Made by a program: the position numbers and the translations under genes. A stretch of 64,000 nucleotides of DNA, taken from positions 268,821-332,820 of the forward strand of contig JADJWX010000028.1 of the NCBI GenBank assembly GCA_016716135.1. The letters run 5' to 3'. This DNA comes from Lewinellaceae bacterium. GTDB taxonomy: Bacteria; Bacteroidota; Bacteroidia; Chitinophagales; Saprospiraceae. Positions within the stretch are counted from its first letter, which is position 1, and each line of letters begins with the position of its first letter. The notes under the pieces were generated by a model, which saw only the letters and a program-made list of their open reading frames with translations, was not told where the DNA came from and did no database searches. Below are positions 16,598 to 26,638 of this stretch, piece by piece.

Positions 16598-18067
16598 TCA
16601 GGAAAATGGAAACGTCAGCGTAAACGCGCTGCCCTTGCCCGGCTCGCTGTGCACATCCACAAAACCCTTGTGCGCCGTCACGATGGCTTTGACGTAGCTC
16701 AAACCCAGGCCAAAACCTTTCACATCGTGAATGTTGCCGGTGTGCACCCGGTAAAATTTATCGAAAATGTGCTTGCGGGCTTCCTTGCTGATCCCCACGC
16801 CTTTGTCTTCGATCGTGACGGCAATACCGTTGGGAACATTGCGGGTGCGAATGGTGATTTCCGGTTTTTCCGGGCTGTATTTGTTGGCGTTGTCCAGCAG
16901 GTTGTGCACTACGCTGGCAATATGCGTACCGTCGGCCTGAATGACCGGACGCTCTGCCTGAAGGTCCAGCGTCAGGCTGCCGTTGCGGCTCTCCACCTGC
17001 AAGCTGAAATTGTCAACCGCCTGCTTGATCAGTTCGTGCATGTTGGTTTCAGCCAGGCGGAGTTGAAAGTCTTTTTTATCCAATTGGGCAATTTGCAACA
17101 CCCGCTCCACCTGGCTGTTCATCCGGCGGTTTTCCTGGCGGATGATATCCACAAACCGCTGGATTTTTTCGGGATATTTTACAATGAGCGGGCTGGCAAT
17201 GCTGTCGGTAGCCAGCGAAATGGTGGCAATCGGGGTTTTAAATTCGTGGGTCATGTTGTTGATAAAATCCGTTTTCATTTCCGACAGCTTCTTTTGCCGG
17301 TAAATAACCTGGATGGTATACCAGAAACAGAACAAAATGATGCCGGTAAAAATGACGGATAGCAACAGGGTTTTCCACACCGAACCCAAGACCAGGCTGG
17401 TGCGGTTCGGGAAATAAATGGACAGGTAGCCCGGCGACTCGATGTCTTTTTGAAACAAGGCCACCCGGTAGGGCGAGTTGTACAGGGTGGATGCGCCACC
17501 CTGCGTCACCTGCGGGCTATTGTCCACCACCACATAGTGATCGTTGACCACCACAAAACTGTTGCGCGCCTTGGCATACACACCGTACTGGTAAGGGGTA
17601 TTTATGCCGCGGCTGCTGAGTTCCTCCTTCAGCGACATCGACAACAAATCGAGCTGAATGCGCTCCGCCAACGGCCGCGAATCGACCAGCTGGCTGACTT
17701 TCATGTACTCCCACATCGTCATGTTGTCTTCAAAACTTTCGCTCCCGTCGACCGGATTGGGAAGGCTGTCGGCGCGGCTGATGCGGCGGGTGGAGAAGCC
17801 GTTTTCCAAAAATTTGGTAGCCCGTCGAATGTTGCGGTTCGATTCGCTGGATTTGCCCCGGGTGGAGTTCAGGGCTTCGAGCACCGCCACGTCTTCGTAA
17901 TACTGCAATTTGTCGGCCACCCGGTTGAGCGCGGCATAAATATATTTGTCAAACTGTTCCTCGTTCAGCCGGATACTCCAGCTGATCCAGTAGATCTGCA
18001 GGCAGATGACGCCGATAAGAGCGGCGGTCATCAGGCCAATGATCAGGCGGATACGTTGCGCGTTCAT
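16598..18067 (-). CDS. Membrane sensor histidine kinase
   Basis: 489 residues. TM1 lies at about 7-28 and TM2 at about 235-257, enclosing an extracytoplasmic sensor region of about 200 residues with no recognised domain. The HisKA box NNMTHEFKTPIATI carries the phospho-accepting His near residue 272. The HATPase domain shows the N box (HNLLDNANKYSPE), DKGVGISKEA (G1) and GFGLGLSYVKAIV (G2). No response regulator is adjacent, so this is an orphan kinase. The overall plan resembles the RprX-type kinases of Bacteroidota. Confidence 0.92.
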   Translation of the reverse strand: MNAQRIRLIIGLMTAALIGVICLQIYWISWSIRLNEEQFDKYIYAALNRVADKLQYYEDVAVLEALNSTRGKSSESNRNIRRATKFLENGFSTRRISRADSLPNPVDGSESFEDNMTMWEYMKVSQLVDSRPLAERIQLDLLSMSLKEELSSRGINTPYQYGVYAKARNSFVVVNDHYVVVDNSPQVTQGGASTLYNSPYRVALFQKDIESPGYLSIYFPNRTSLVLGSVWKTLLLSVIFTGIILFCFWYTIQVIYRQKKLSEMKTDFINNMTHEFKTPIATISLATDSIASPLIVKYPEKIQRFVDIIRQENRRMNSQVERVLQIAQLDKKDFQLRLAETNMHELIKQAVDNFSLQVESRNGSLTLDLQAERPVIQADGTHIASVVHNLLDNANKYSPEKPEITIRTRNVPNGIAVTIEDKGVGISKEARKHIFDKFYRVHTGNIHDVKGFGLGLSYVKAIVTAHKGFVDVHSEPGKGSAFTLTFPFS

Positions 18068-18474
18068 GAAATTTGTGGTGTTTGGTTCGGTTAAAATCGG
18101 GTTGGGCCTTGTTGTGTTAAAACGGATTTGCTGCGCAAAAGTATGCCAATACGCCTGGGTATTCCGGGAAATTAACCTCGACGTAACAAGATTATTCAGA
18201 CATTCCGTTGAAAATCAACAGAGCGGTTTTTTGTGTTAAACCTATTGCCAAGAGCCGGGAGTATTAAAAGCATTTCAGATATTTGAGAACATTTTTTCGC
18301 GCAACATCCCTCTCCGCGCAACCCCAAAAATCAACACAGGCCTGTTTTATCCCATAATCCCGGTTCCCACATTTTTCAAGGCAGGAGTTAAGCACTTTCG
18401 TCGCTGAATGCAGCGGCGGAGACAGTTGATTGATTTTTTCACCCAATTTTCTCACTTCCCAAATTATTCGTTTT
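18068..18474. other. 407-bp intergenic region with no recognised gene
   Basis: Between the divergent sensor kinase and the surface-protein gene. No tRNA, riboswitch or clear TAnnTTTG promoter was found. It must hold the promoters of both genes. Confidence 0.5.
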
Positions 18475-21400
18475 ATGAAAAATGTAATTGCATTGTTAAA
18501 ATAGGGGGGTATTACTGACGCTTGGTTTTTACCAGTTAAATGCCCAATCACCCTGCGATTTCACGTTTAACCAAACTTCCGGCACCGACGTGCAGTTCAC
18601 CAATTCATACACAGGCAACAATATTGTTTTTGAAAAATGGACCTTCGGCGATGGGAACTCCTCTGTTGATGTATCCAGTCCGCTGCACACGTTCTTGTTT
18701 TATTGTTTTCCACCGTATGCCCCCAGAACGTATCTCGTTACCCACCAAGTGACGGTTTTGGAAAATGAGGTGCCGGTAACCTACACGTGTACCGAAGAGG
18801 TCACGGTAAACTGTGACGGTACTTCAAACTGTACTGATCGTTATTTCAATTTTGAGATAATCGGATGCACGGTGGCGTTTAATTCCAGTTTTGACGACCC
18901 GAATGTTTTCATTACCTGGAATTTTGGCGACGGGTCACCGCTGCAAAACGGTTATGCCGTGGCACATTCGTATGCACAGCCCGGAACTTACCTCGTTACG
19001 CAAGATTACGTCGCTTTTGGCGTTCCGGGTTCTTGCTCCCGCTGGGTCACGGTGGGTTGCTGCTGTGAGGCGATCAGCAACTTTACGGCCAACCTGACGC
19101 TCGACTGCGCCACGCTCCTCCTTGATGCATATACGTGGTGCGAGCAACAAGGGCGATACAGTACGTGGGAACTACAAATAGGCAATGAAACGATCCAGCT
19201 CAACGATGGATTTGAGATCGACTGCGACCACGAACAAATCACAAATTATTCCACCTACACCGACGGCCCGCCGGTGCTCCGGCACCGCGTTTTTTGTGAG
19301 GGCGAAGAAGTAATTGTCAGCCAGGAACTTACGCCCCCCGTCGACGGAATTTTCATTGGCAAAGCCAACCCCTGCGGTGGGGGTGGTTGTCTGCCACCAA
19401 CAACAAATATGACGGACTATGACGACGTTTTGCCCGGCGCTGCAATCAACGGGAGCCAAATCAATTACGATGTTTACGTGTCCGGTATGATTATCGTAGA
19501 CAAAAGTTTTTCCTTCACAAACGGCATAAACATCTTCATGGGCCAGGCCACCGGTTTTGATGTTCCGGGCGGCAGAACCCTTGAATTTGCACGTGGCGTG
19601 AACGTTGTCGGCACCTGCTGTTTGTGGCGCGGTATATATGTGTATGGAAGTGGCACTTTTCGCTCGCAATGCGGCTCTGATCCAGTACTGACCAATTTAA
19701 TTGCAGATGCCTTGTATGCCGTACGGCCTTTTAATTCAGGCGGGGGCCAGCCCAGAATTGCCCTGCGGCAGACTATTTTTGAAAATAACCTGATCGGGCT
19801 GCGCGCTACCGACGGGGCATTTATTTTGCATGGCAGCGCCGGAACATTTCCCTATTTCGAGCGAAACCAGTTTGTTTCCGGGAACTTGATGTGCATCGGC
19901 TGTCTCACAGAAATTGAAGACATTTTACCCAGCCTTGGCCTGACTTACAGCATTGATCGTGCGCTGGCCGGCATGTGGCTCGAAGGAAATAACGGCCCGA
20001 ATTCCCTGACAAATTTGACCATCTTTCCCTCGAATGAAGGTTGGCACAATACCTTTGACAACCTGGCCATCGGCATCGAAGCCCGCAATTTCAATTTTAA
20101 TATGAAAGACTGCGCCACCTTCCGCAACATTACCAATAGTTCGCCGTACGGCTTCGGCCGCGGCATCAACTATCGGGATGTAACCGGCAATTTCAGCCTG
20201 GATGTGCAGGGCCTGGTGACCAACGGTACCAACCAATGGAACGCCAACGCCTTCAACAACTGCACCGTCGGCATACGCGCCGAAGGCCGGGAAGTGAATC
20301 CGACCACGGTTAATATCGACGACTGCCGCATGGTCAACATGCAAACCGGGATATACCTCGACGGTTTTTTCGGTAATATCGAAGGCCGCACGCGGCACAA
20401 CAACATCGAAGCCTCCAGCCTGGGCATCGGCCTGTTCGACGCTTTTGCCAACGGCGCCCGGCAGTACCAAATCGACAACAACGTGCACACTACCGGCCCC
20501 TTGGGCCGCAGCATTGCCGTGTACGGTACCGGGCTAAGCAATACGGCTTTCGTGGAAGTGGATCACAACCAGGTGGATGATGCCGGCGCACTCGGCATCC
20601 TGGCCAATACCCACCGGAATGTGTACATCCACGATAACGACATTACCGTCAACGGCTCTTTTGGGGGTATCGTGGGGCTGAACGGCCAGTACGAGATCGA
20701 GTGCAACAAAGTGAGCGGCGCCGCCGACTACGGTATTCAGCTCTGGAACGCGCCAATTCGCAACGACCTTTCCTTCAACACCGTGGACGGCGTATCGGAA
20801 GGCATGCGCTTCGAACTGGACTGCCCCGGCCAAAATTTCATCGAGTGCAATACCGTGCAGAATACCACCGGGCTGGGGCTGCATTATGTGGACGCCCGCA
20901 CTGATGGGCAGTTCAATACCGGGAATAGTTGGACGAATACTGCGGGGGCTACGTTTGTGCCGGGAATGTATTTTCCGATTCAATCTCAATATGATGTGCC
21001 TAATCTAGCTCCCTGGTTTCCCATACCTTTAAACCCTGCCCTGGGTTGGTTTAACCTAAACGCCCTGTTAACACCACCGGCATGCGAGCAGGCATGCCAA
21101 CCCGGCCTCTTGCCCCCAGGCGGCGGCGAAGAAAATCCCTTCGACACCGACATTGCCGGCGGAAATTTGCCCGGCGAAGATTACGACCATTGGCGGCGCG
21201 AGCGCTACCTGCTGTACAAGCTGGCTCCCTACCCGGAGCTGGCGCCGACCGGCAGCACAATGGAATCGTTTCAGAATACCAAAGCTACTACCACAGTAGG
21301 CCGGATGGTTGCTATCGGTTTGCAGCTTATGGCTTTATTTGAGATTCCCGTTGCGGAACAATCTACTTTAACTACTAACGAAGCACAGATGCTGGCCAAG

Positions 21401-22108
21401 TCTGCGCAAATAGCAGCCATAGATCAGACGCTTTCGGAGGAATTGACTCCGGCTGAATACGAGGCCCTGATTTCCCAGCGCGAAACGCTGAATACAGAAA
21501 TTGCGGCGCTGCTCGCCCAAAGCAATAGCATTTTGGCCCAATTGCAAATGGCCCGCAATGCCCAGGCCGATGTTTTGCTGACGCAGTTGAGCGCTATCGC
21601 TGCCCTGGCTGTTCATGAGCAGAATGAAAAGGAAGTGTTGGGTATTTATTTGCAAAGTATTGCGCAAGGTCATGCACCTGATGTTACACAGCTATCCACG
21701 CTGAAATCTATCGGGGAGCAGTGCCCGCGCGAGGGTGGCCCGGCGGCGGTGTACATGGCGGCGAATTTGTACGAAGGGATAAGCGGTGAAACGATTGAGC
21801 AGGATGATTGCGGGACAGAGGCCCGGAACCAGAGAGATCAAATGCAAATGCCTGTGTCTGGCAGTTTTCATGTGCGTGCTTTTCCTAACCCAACAGGAGG
21901 CCTGTTGCAAGTGGCCATTGAGCGTGGCCAGGCGCCTTATACAATCCGTGCAATTGATTTGCTTGGAAGGGAGGTAGCCAGGCAAGAGCTCATAGCGGCA
22001 GAGAATCCAACCATCGATACCAAATCTTTTACGAGTGGTGTGTATCGCTTGCAGGTGCTCGATGCTTCCGGTACTCAAGCCATCAGGACATTTATTGTGA
22101 AACACTGA
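18475..22108 (+). CDS. T9SS-exported PKD/beta-helix surface protein, frameshifted in signal peptide
   Basis: The main frame is open from 18500 to 22108. An ATG at 18475 starts MKNVIALLK and then meets TAG at 18502. Removing one A from the A4 run at 18498-18501 joins it to VLLTLGFYQLNAQSP, giving a complete signal peptide, so a one-base frameshift separates signal and body. Without it the first usable start is GTG at 18590 and the protein would not be exported. The body has two PKD-type domains (WTFGDGNSS; ITWNFGDGSP with HSYAQPGTYLV). A long region of Asn/Gly-rich repeats follows (about nt 19700-20950), typical of a right-handed parallel beta-helix (YIHDNDITVNGSFGGIVGLN). Then come a helical segment and a C-terminal T9SS sorting domain (VRAFPNPTGG to the end). 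Probably a cell-surface or secreted adhesin or glycan-binding protein. Confidence 0.8.
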
Positions 22109-22124
22109 TTTTCTAATACTTATT

Positions 22125-22156
22125 GGCACGGCAAGCGCGTACACGTTTGCCGTGCC
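22125..22156. terminator. Hairpin terminator between surface-protein genes
   Basis: Arms at 22125-22137 and 22144-22156 (GGCACGGCAA core, one G-T wobble) flank a 6-base loop, 16 bases after the stop of the PKD/beta-helix gene. Confidence 0.6.
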
Positions 22157-22166
22157 TTGCTTTGAT

Positions 22167-23702
22167 ATGAAAAATATTATTTTATTGCTCCTTGCAGGAA
22201 CTCCAGCCTTTCTTTCTGCCCAGAAACACGATAACACCTGGATATACAGCCAAAAAAGCGTCAACCCATTGGTAAAAACAACCAAAATAGATTTCTCCAA
22301 TGGTTATCCGGTTTTCACCCCAACTGAGTTTGAAGGTAGCTTTGTTGCCTTCACCAGTTCGATGAGTGATTCTATTGGGAATTTGCTCTTTTATACAAAC
22401 GGCTGCCATATTTATGATAATTCTGGAAAAATGATGGCAAATGGTGATACTATAAATAGTCCTCCCACTAGTTACTGGATAGACTTTTGTAATGGTATTA
22501 GTCCTTCATTTAGACAAGCACATGCAGGATTTGCATTACCTGATCCAAGGCTTGGCAATAGATATTATCTATTTTATATAGACGCCGGACGTTGGGATGA
22601 ACCGCCTTCAATAATTGGATTGAATTATAGTCTTATCGATATGGATACCCCCGATAAATTAGGAGTGGTAGTAGAAAAAGACGTTCCGCTTCTAGAAAAT
22701 GGTCTATTTGAAGTAGCCGCCGCCGCACGCCACGGCAACGGCCGCGACTGGTGGATTGTGGCGCCCAATGCCAAAACAGCCAACCCGAAACTTTATCGTT
22801 TCCTGCTGACTCCGGATGGAATACAAGGGCCGTTTGAACAAAAAAATGCATACGAAGTCATCGATTCCACTTCTTATGGAGGTGGGCAAATCCTACTATT
22901 CACTCCCGACGGCTCAAAACTCATCCAATACCATATCTATTACGGCTTCATCATCTACGACTTCGACCGCTGCACCGGCTTGATCAGTAATCCGGTAAAA
23001 GTGCTCTCGCCTGTGCCGTACGATACCTGGGAGGGCCTGGACATGGAAGTATCGGCCAATAGCCGCTTTGCGTATGTGATCCTGGGCCAGCAAAAGAAGA
23101 TCGTGCAGTATGATCTCTATGCGCCGGACATTGCCCTGTCGGGCGATACGGTAGCCGTTTATGATGGATTTACGTACAATGGATTCCCATTGGCCTTTGG
23201 TTGGATGGAGCGCGCACCCAATGGAAAAATTTACATAGCTGCCTGCTGCTTCCACATGCACGTCATCGAAAATCCCGACCTGAAAGGCGCGGCCTGCGAC
23301 GTACGCCAGCACTCCGTAGAGCTGCCTACCTGGATCTACGGCTCGCTGCCCTACATGCCCAACTACCGCCTCTACGACCTGCCCGGCAGCCCCTGCGATA
23401 CGCTCGGCATCAACGACCCGGTGTCGGCGGCGGACGGGCCGGCGCAACCGGGGTCTGCATTCCAACTATATCCCAACCCGGCTTCCAATGAAGTATGGCT
23501 GGCCATCGAGGGCGGCGCGCCGGCAGGCATGCGGGTGGCGCTGCTGGATGTGGCAGGGTGGGTGGCGCTGTCTGAGCCGGTGGCGCAAGGGGCGGAGCGG
23601 AAGGTTCTGGCGCTGGGGCATTTGCCGGCGGGGTTGTATTTTGTGAGGGTGGAGGTTGCCGGAAATACACAGGACGTTTTCAAACTGAGTATTTTGAGGT
23701 AA
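22167..23702 (+). CDS. T9SS-exported surface protein, possible beta-propeller
   Basis: 511 residues from the ATG at 22167, chosen because it opens a signal peptide (MKNIILLLLAGTPAFLSAQ); the GTG at 22152 lies inside the preceding hairpin. Repeated motifs such as FYTNGCHIYDNSG, YYLFYIDAG, ILLFTPDGSKLIQYHI and MERAPNGKIYIAAC suggest a bladed propeller like those of other Bacteroidota surface proteins. The C-terminus (FQLYPNPASNEVWLAIEGG onward) is a T9SS type A sorting domain. The ligand is unknown. The 5' half is noticeably more AT-rich than the 3' half, hinting at a mosaic origin. Confidence 0.82.
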   Translation: MKNIILLLLAGTPAFLSAQKHDNTWIYSQKSVNPLVKTTKIDFSNGYPVFTPTEFEGSFVAFTSSMSDSIGNLLFYTNGCHIYDNSGKMMANGDTINSPPTSYWIDFCNGISPSFRQAHAGFALPDPRLGNRYYLFYIDAGRWDEPPSIIGLNYSLIDMDTPDKLGVVVEKDVPLLENGLFEVAAAARHGNGRDWWIVAPNAKTANPKLYRFLLTPDGIQGPFEQKNAYEVIDSTSYGGGQILLFTPDGSKLIQYHIYYGFIIYDFDRCTGLISNPVKVLSPVPYDTWEGLDMEVSANSRFAYVILGQQKKIVQYDLYAPDIALSGDTVAVYDGFTYNGFPLAFGWMERAPNGKIYIAACCFHMHVIENPDLKGAACDVRQHSVELPTWIYGSLPYMPNYRLYDLPGSPCDTLGINDPVSAADGPAQPGSAFQLYPNPASNEVWLAIEGGAPAGMRVALLDVAGWVALSEPVAQGAERKVLALGHLPAGLYFVRVEVAGNTQDVFKLSILR

Positions 23703-23730
23703 AGTCGGGCCGGTCACGCCCGCCATTGGT

Positions 23731-23738
23731 TATCTTTG
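23731..23738 (+). promoter_or_regulatory. Bacteroidota-type -7 promoter element
   Basis: TATCTTTG matches TAnnTTTG, 29 bases before the ATG at 23768. No convincing -33 TTG is correctly spaced. Confidence 0.4.
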
Positions 23739-23767
23739 TCTGGATCAACGTTCACAACTGCCGGATC

Positions 23768-24586
23768 ATGCGCATCGTTATTTCCCTGTTTCTCCTCTCC
23801 TGTTGTTTTTTGGGCTTCGCCCAAACTACGCACCCTTTGCTGGTAAAAATGCAGCAACAAGCAGAAGCCGTGGAATACGGATCCTACCGGATTGAGGCAT
23901 TTGAGCAATACCCGTACAGCAAAGATTCCATTTTTTACCGCGGCACCTGCGCCTTTAGTCGCTTCGAACATTTCGACGGCAAAGCCGGCATCCGCTTCGA
24001 AGTAGACATGGAAACCCGATACCCCGGGCTGACCAACCAACAGCGCATCGTTTTCGACGGCCGCATGAAATACGACCTGCGCGGCGACACCCTGGCCATG
24101 CTCTACGACAACCGCGAACTGGGCGACGAGTACGCCCTGCGCGGCCTCCAGCATTTCTTTTTTATCCCCTTGCTGCTGCACCCCGGGCAAACCCAAAAAT
24201 TCATGGGCCCCGACAAGTACCTCGGCACGCCGCCCTACGAAACCCTGGGCGATACGATGATCGGCAAAACCAATTGCACCATCGTCGGCGCCGACTGGGC
24301 TCTGGACACCGCCGGTATCAACTGGCAACATATCCGGTTTTTCCTGAGCAAGCAGACCGGCCTGCCGGTGTATTTCAGCCACGTGGGCGAAACCCGTCCG
24401 GAAGACCCGAAATTGCCTGTAAAGTTTCACCGCCTGGCAATCCGGGTGGAGGAGTGGTCGCAAGCACTGCCACTGAACAGTTTTTACGTCGACTGGCCCA
24501 GCTTGCCTTCCAGTTTTGAAGTGCGGCATTTTCACGACTGTTATCACCGCGAACTCCTGCGTCCGAGGGATCAGCCCGAATTGTAA
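23768..24586 (+). CDS. Secreted protein, DUF1571/LolA-like fold, unknown function
   Basis: 272 residues from the ATG at 23768, which opens a signal peptide (MRIVISLFLLSCCFLGFAQ). The mature protein is a series of amphipathic strands (FRGTCAF-like, GIRFEVDMETR, RIVFDGRMKYDLRGDTLAML, HIRFFLSKQTGLPVYFSHVG), reminiscent of the half-barrel of LolA-like periplasmic lipid carriers or DUF1571. No catalytic motif is seen. It ends 12 bases before xerD. Function is unknown; the fold statement is inference from strand pattern. Confidence 0.65.
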   Translation: MRIVISLFLLSCCFLGFAQTTHPLLVKMQQQAEAVEYGSYRIEAFEQYPYSKDSIFYRGTCAFSRFEHFDGKAGIRFEVDMETRYPGLTNQQRIVFDGRMKYDLRGDTLAMLYDNRELGDEYALRGLQHFFFIPLLLHPGQTQKFMGPDKYLGTPPYETLGDTMIGKTNCTIVGADWALDTAGINWQHIRFFLSKQTGLPVYFSHVGETRPEDPKLPVKFHRLAIRVEEWSQALPLNSFYVDWPSLPSSFEVRHFHDCYHRELLRPRDQPEL

Positions 24587-24598
24587 TTGAACAGCGCT

Positions 24599-25507
24599 AT
24601 GGATTGGCCGGTCGCCTTAAAAAGTTTTCACAACTACCTTCTGCTCGAGCGCTCCCTGAGCGCAAACACGCTGGATGCTTATCTCGGCGACCTGCAAAAA
24701 TTTGTGCGTTACCTGGAAATTGAAAACCTGCCGCTCCAGCCCGTACAGGTGCAACGCAGCGATGTGGAGCGATTTATTCATTGGGTAAACAAATTAGGGC
24801 TGGAAGCCAGTTCGCAGGCGCGGCTGATCTCCAGTCTGCGGGCGTTTTATAAATTTTTGCTGGTGGAAGATGTCCTCGACGACAACCCCCTCGACCTGTT
24901 GGAAGGCCCCCGGCTGCGCCGGAAAATACCGGAGGTGCTCACCGTCTACGAAATTCAGCAGATGCTGGCGGCTATTGACCTGAGCGAACCACAGGGGCAT
25001 CGCAACCGGGCTATTGTCGAAACACTGTACGCTTGTGGGCTGCGCGCCAGCGAGTTGGTCAATTTGCGCCTCAGCAACCTTTTCCTGCCTGCCGGGTTTA
25101 TCAAAGTGGTGGGCAAAAACGACAAAGAGCGGCTGGTACCCATCGGCACGGAAGCGGTTAAGTACCTGAATTATTACATCGGGCAGGTGCGGGCATTTCA
25201 GAAAAACATACGCCGCGGACATGAAAACTACGTTTTTCTGAACCGCCGCGGCGCGCGCCTCACCCGGGTCATGATTTTTTACATCGTAAAAGAACTGGCG
25301 GAAAAAGTGGGTATTCAAAAAACGATCAGCCCGCATACCCTGCGGCATTCATTTGCCACCCACCTGGTAGAGGGCGGCGCCGATCTGAAAGCAGTGCAGG
25401 ATATGCTGGGCCACGAAAGCATCACTACTACGGAAATCTACACCCATCTCGATACCGAGTACCTGAAGGAGACCATTTATCTTTATCATCCGCGCATGAA
25501 ATTTTAA
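24599..25507 (+). CDS. xerD: Tyrosine recombinase XerD/XerC-type
   Basis: 302 residues from the ATG at 24599; a TTG at 24587 overlaps the previous stop and is less likely. The N-terminal SAM-like core-binding domain (FHNYLLLERSLSANTLDAYL) is followed by the catalytic domain with all active residues: Arg in ACGLRASELVNL, Lys in VVGKNDKERLVP, HTLRHSFATHL, His in LGHESITTTEIY and the Tyr nucleophile in IYTHLD. Length and site match housekeeping XerC/D, which resolves chromosome dimers at dif. There are no att-like repeats or phage genes around it, so it is not treated as a mobile-element integrase. Confidence 0.92.
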   Translation: MDWPVALKSFHNYLLLERSLSANTLDAYLGDLQKFVRYLEIENLPLQPVQVQRSDVERFIHWVNKLGLEASSQARLISSLRAFYKFLLVEDVLDDNPLDLLEGPRLRRKIPEVLTVYEIQQMLAAIDLSEPQGHRNRAIVETLYACGLRASELVNLRLSNLFLPAGFIKVVGKNDKERLVPIGTEAVKYLNYYIGQVRAFQKNIRRGHENYVFLNRRGARLTRVMIFYIVKELAEKVGIQKTISPHTLRHSFATHLVEGGADLKAVQDMLGHESITTTEIYTHLDTEYLKETIYLYHPRMKF

Positions 25508-25510
25508 TTT

Positions 25511-25538
25511 ATCCGCCGTAGCCTCAGCGAAGGCGGAT
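25511..25538. repeat. Small interspersed palindromic repeat
   Basis: Arms ATCCGCC and GGCGGAT flank a G/C-rich centre (GTAGCCTCAGCGAA). On the minus strand it reads SAFAEATADK in one frame, a peptide I recall from conceptual translations of a dispersed repeat in Bacteroidota and other genomes. It lies in the 53-base gap between xerD and the EVE gene. Confidence 0.55.
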
Positions 25539-25560
25539 TTGCCCATACAAACATTACTCA

Positions 25561-25974
25561 ATGAACTACTGGTTAGTAAAATCCGAACCCGATGTGTACA
25601 GTTTCGACCGCCTCACCGCCGACGGCAAAACCCGCTGGGATGGCGTGCGCAACTACCAGGCCCGCAACAACCTGCGCGCCATGAAAACCGGTGACTTTTG
25701 CCTGTTTTACCACAGCAACATCGGGCTGGAAATCGTCGGTATTGCCCGGGTACTCAAGGAACATTATCCCGACCCCACAGCTGAAAAGGGCGATTGGTCG
25801 GCAGTAGACCTCGGTCCGGTGAAACCGCTGAAGCGCCCGGTGCCGTTGGCGGAGATCAAAGCACACCCGGCGTTGCAGCAATTTGGCTTGGTTCGAAATC
25901 CGCGTTTGTCGGTAATGCCGGCTACATTCGACGAGTTTTCAACCCTATTAGCCTTGGGCGAGACAAAACTTTAG
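25561..25974 (+). CDS. EVE domain (PUA-like) protein
   Basis: 137 residues, almost entirely one EVE domain: it begins MNYWLVKSEPDVYSFDRL, has RWDGVRNYQARNNLRAMKTGD and FYHSNIGLEIVGIARV, and ends with a PLAEIKAHPALQQFGLVR segment. The EVE fold binds modified bases in DNA or RNA, and family members are linked to modified-base recognition. It lies just downstream of xerD and just upstream of a small membrane protein. No restriction or modification gene is adjacent. Confidence 0.92.
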   Translation: MNYWLVKSEPDVYSFDRLTADGKTRWDGVRNYQARNNLRAMKTGDFCLFYHSNIGLEIVGIARVLKEHYPDPTAEKGDWSAVDLGPVKPLKRPVPLAEIKAHPALQQFGLVRNPRLSVMPATFDEFSTLLALGETKL

Positions 25975-25996
25975 CGCATTTAGCGTTTAATACGGT

Positions 25997-26566
25997 ATGA
26001 CAAATATTCATTTCAACAGTCGTGGCGGCGGAGGCATAGGTTGTCTGCTTTTTGGCATCCTTGCACTTGTTGCGGCTTATTATATTCTGAGCGGTTTTTT
26101 CTTTTTGCTTTGGTGGGCGGCGCCCGCGTTGTTTGTGCTGGCCCTGATCATCAACTGGCGCGCAGTGTTGGATACCGGACAAAGTTTGCTGAAGTATATC
26201 CAAAACAACCCGGTAGCCGGGTTGGTGATCGCTGTGCTGGTGCTCATCGGCACCGGGCTTTTGCCAACCGGCATGGAAGCCTTGGACCGCGTCGGGTATT
26301 GGGTAGTACAGGGCGGGTTCACCCTGCTTTCAGGGTATGTGCTGTTGCGGGCGCTGGGATATAACCAATTGAAAAAGTTTCGCCGCACCATGCAACAACA
26401 ACCGGGCTATTCGCAACCCGTGGAAGAAGAGTTTATCGAGTTTGAAGAATTAGAAAGCAAACCCAAAAATGTACCGCCGGTATCCGACGAACATGTGAAG
26501 CCACCACAATCGATCAAGCGTAGGAAGCCCGATCCGGACCAATCCTTCGATCAATTATTCCAATAA
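25997..26566 (+). CDS. Small membrane protein, unknown function
   Basis: 189 residues. After a Gly-rich start (FNSRGGGGIGCLLFG) there are hydrophobic helices at about 15-38, 40-58, 72-92 and 102-122. A polar, acidic and Pro-rich cytoplasmic tail follows (VEEEFIEFEELESKPK, then a basic KRRKPDPDQSF). No family was recognised. Start at 22 bases after the EVE stop, so co-transcription is likely. Confidence 0.6.
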   Translation: MTNIHFNSRGGGGIGCLLFGILALVAAYYILSGFFFLLWWAAPALFVLALIINWRAVLDTGQSLLKYIQNNPVAGLVIAVLVLIGTGLLPTGMEALDRVGYWVVQGGFTLLSGYVLLRALGYNQLKKFRRTMQQQPGYSQPVEEEFIEFEELESKPKNVPPVSDEHVKPPQSIKRRKPDPDQSFDQLFQ

Positions 26567-26580
26567 GTATGTTTTTACAC

Positions 26581-26611
26581 TTGGTCAATTCCGTGCAGGA
26601 ACTTACCTTTG
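26581..26611 (+). promoter_or_regulatory. Promoter for yceD-rpmF
   Basis: TTG at 26581-26583 and TACCTTTG at 26604-26611 are spaced by 20 bases, a full match to the Bacteroidota -33/-7 promoter (TTG, 17-23 bases, TAnnTTTG). The -7 element is 27 bases before the yceD start codon. Confidence 0.6.
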
Positions 26612-26638
26612 CAGCCCGTTTTTCAAAAAGTAGTGGCG

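Noticed and set aside
18504..18509. G6 run as the frame-switching site of the surface protein
   Set aside because: The TAG stop precedes the G run in the upstream frame, so G-run length changes alone cannot join the frames; the A4 run can.
24599..25507. XerD as integrase of a mobile element
   Set aside because: It is housekeeping length, with no att-like repeats, phage genes or composition change around it.
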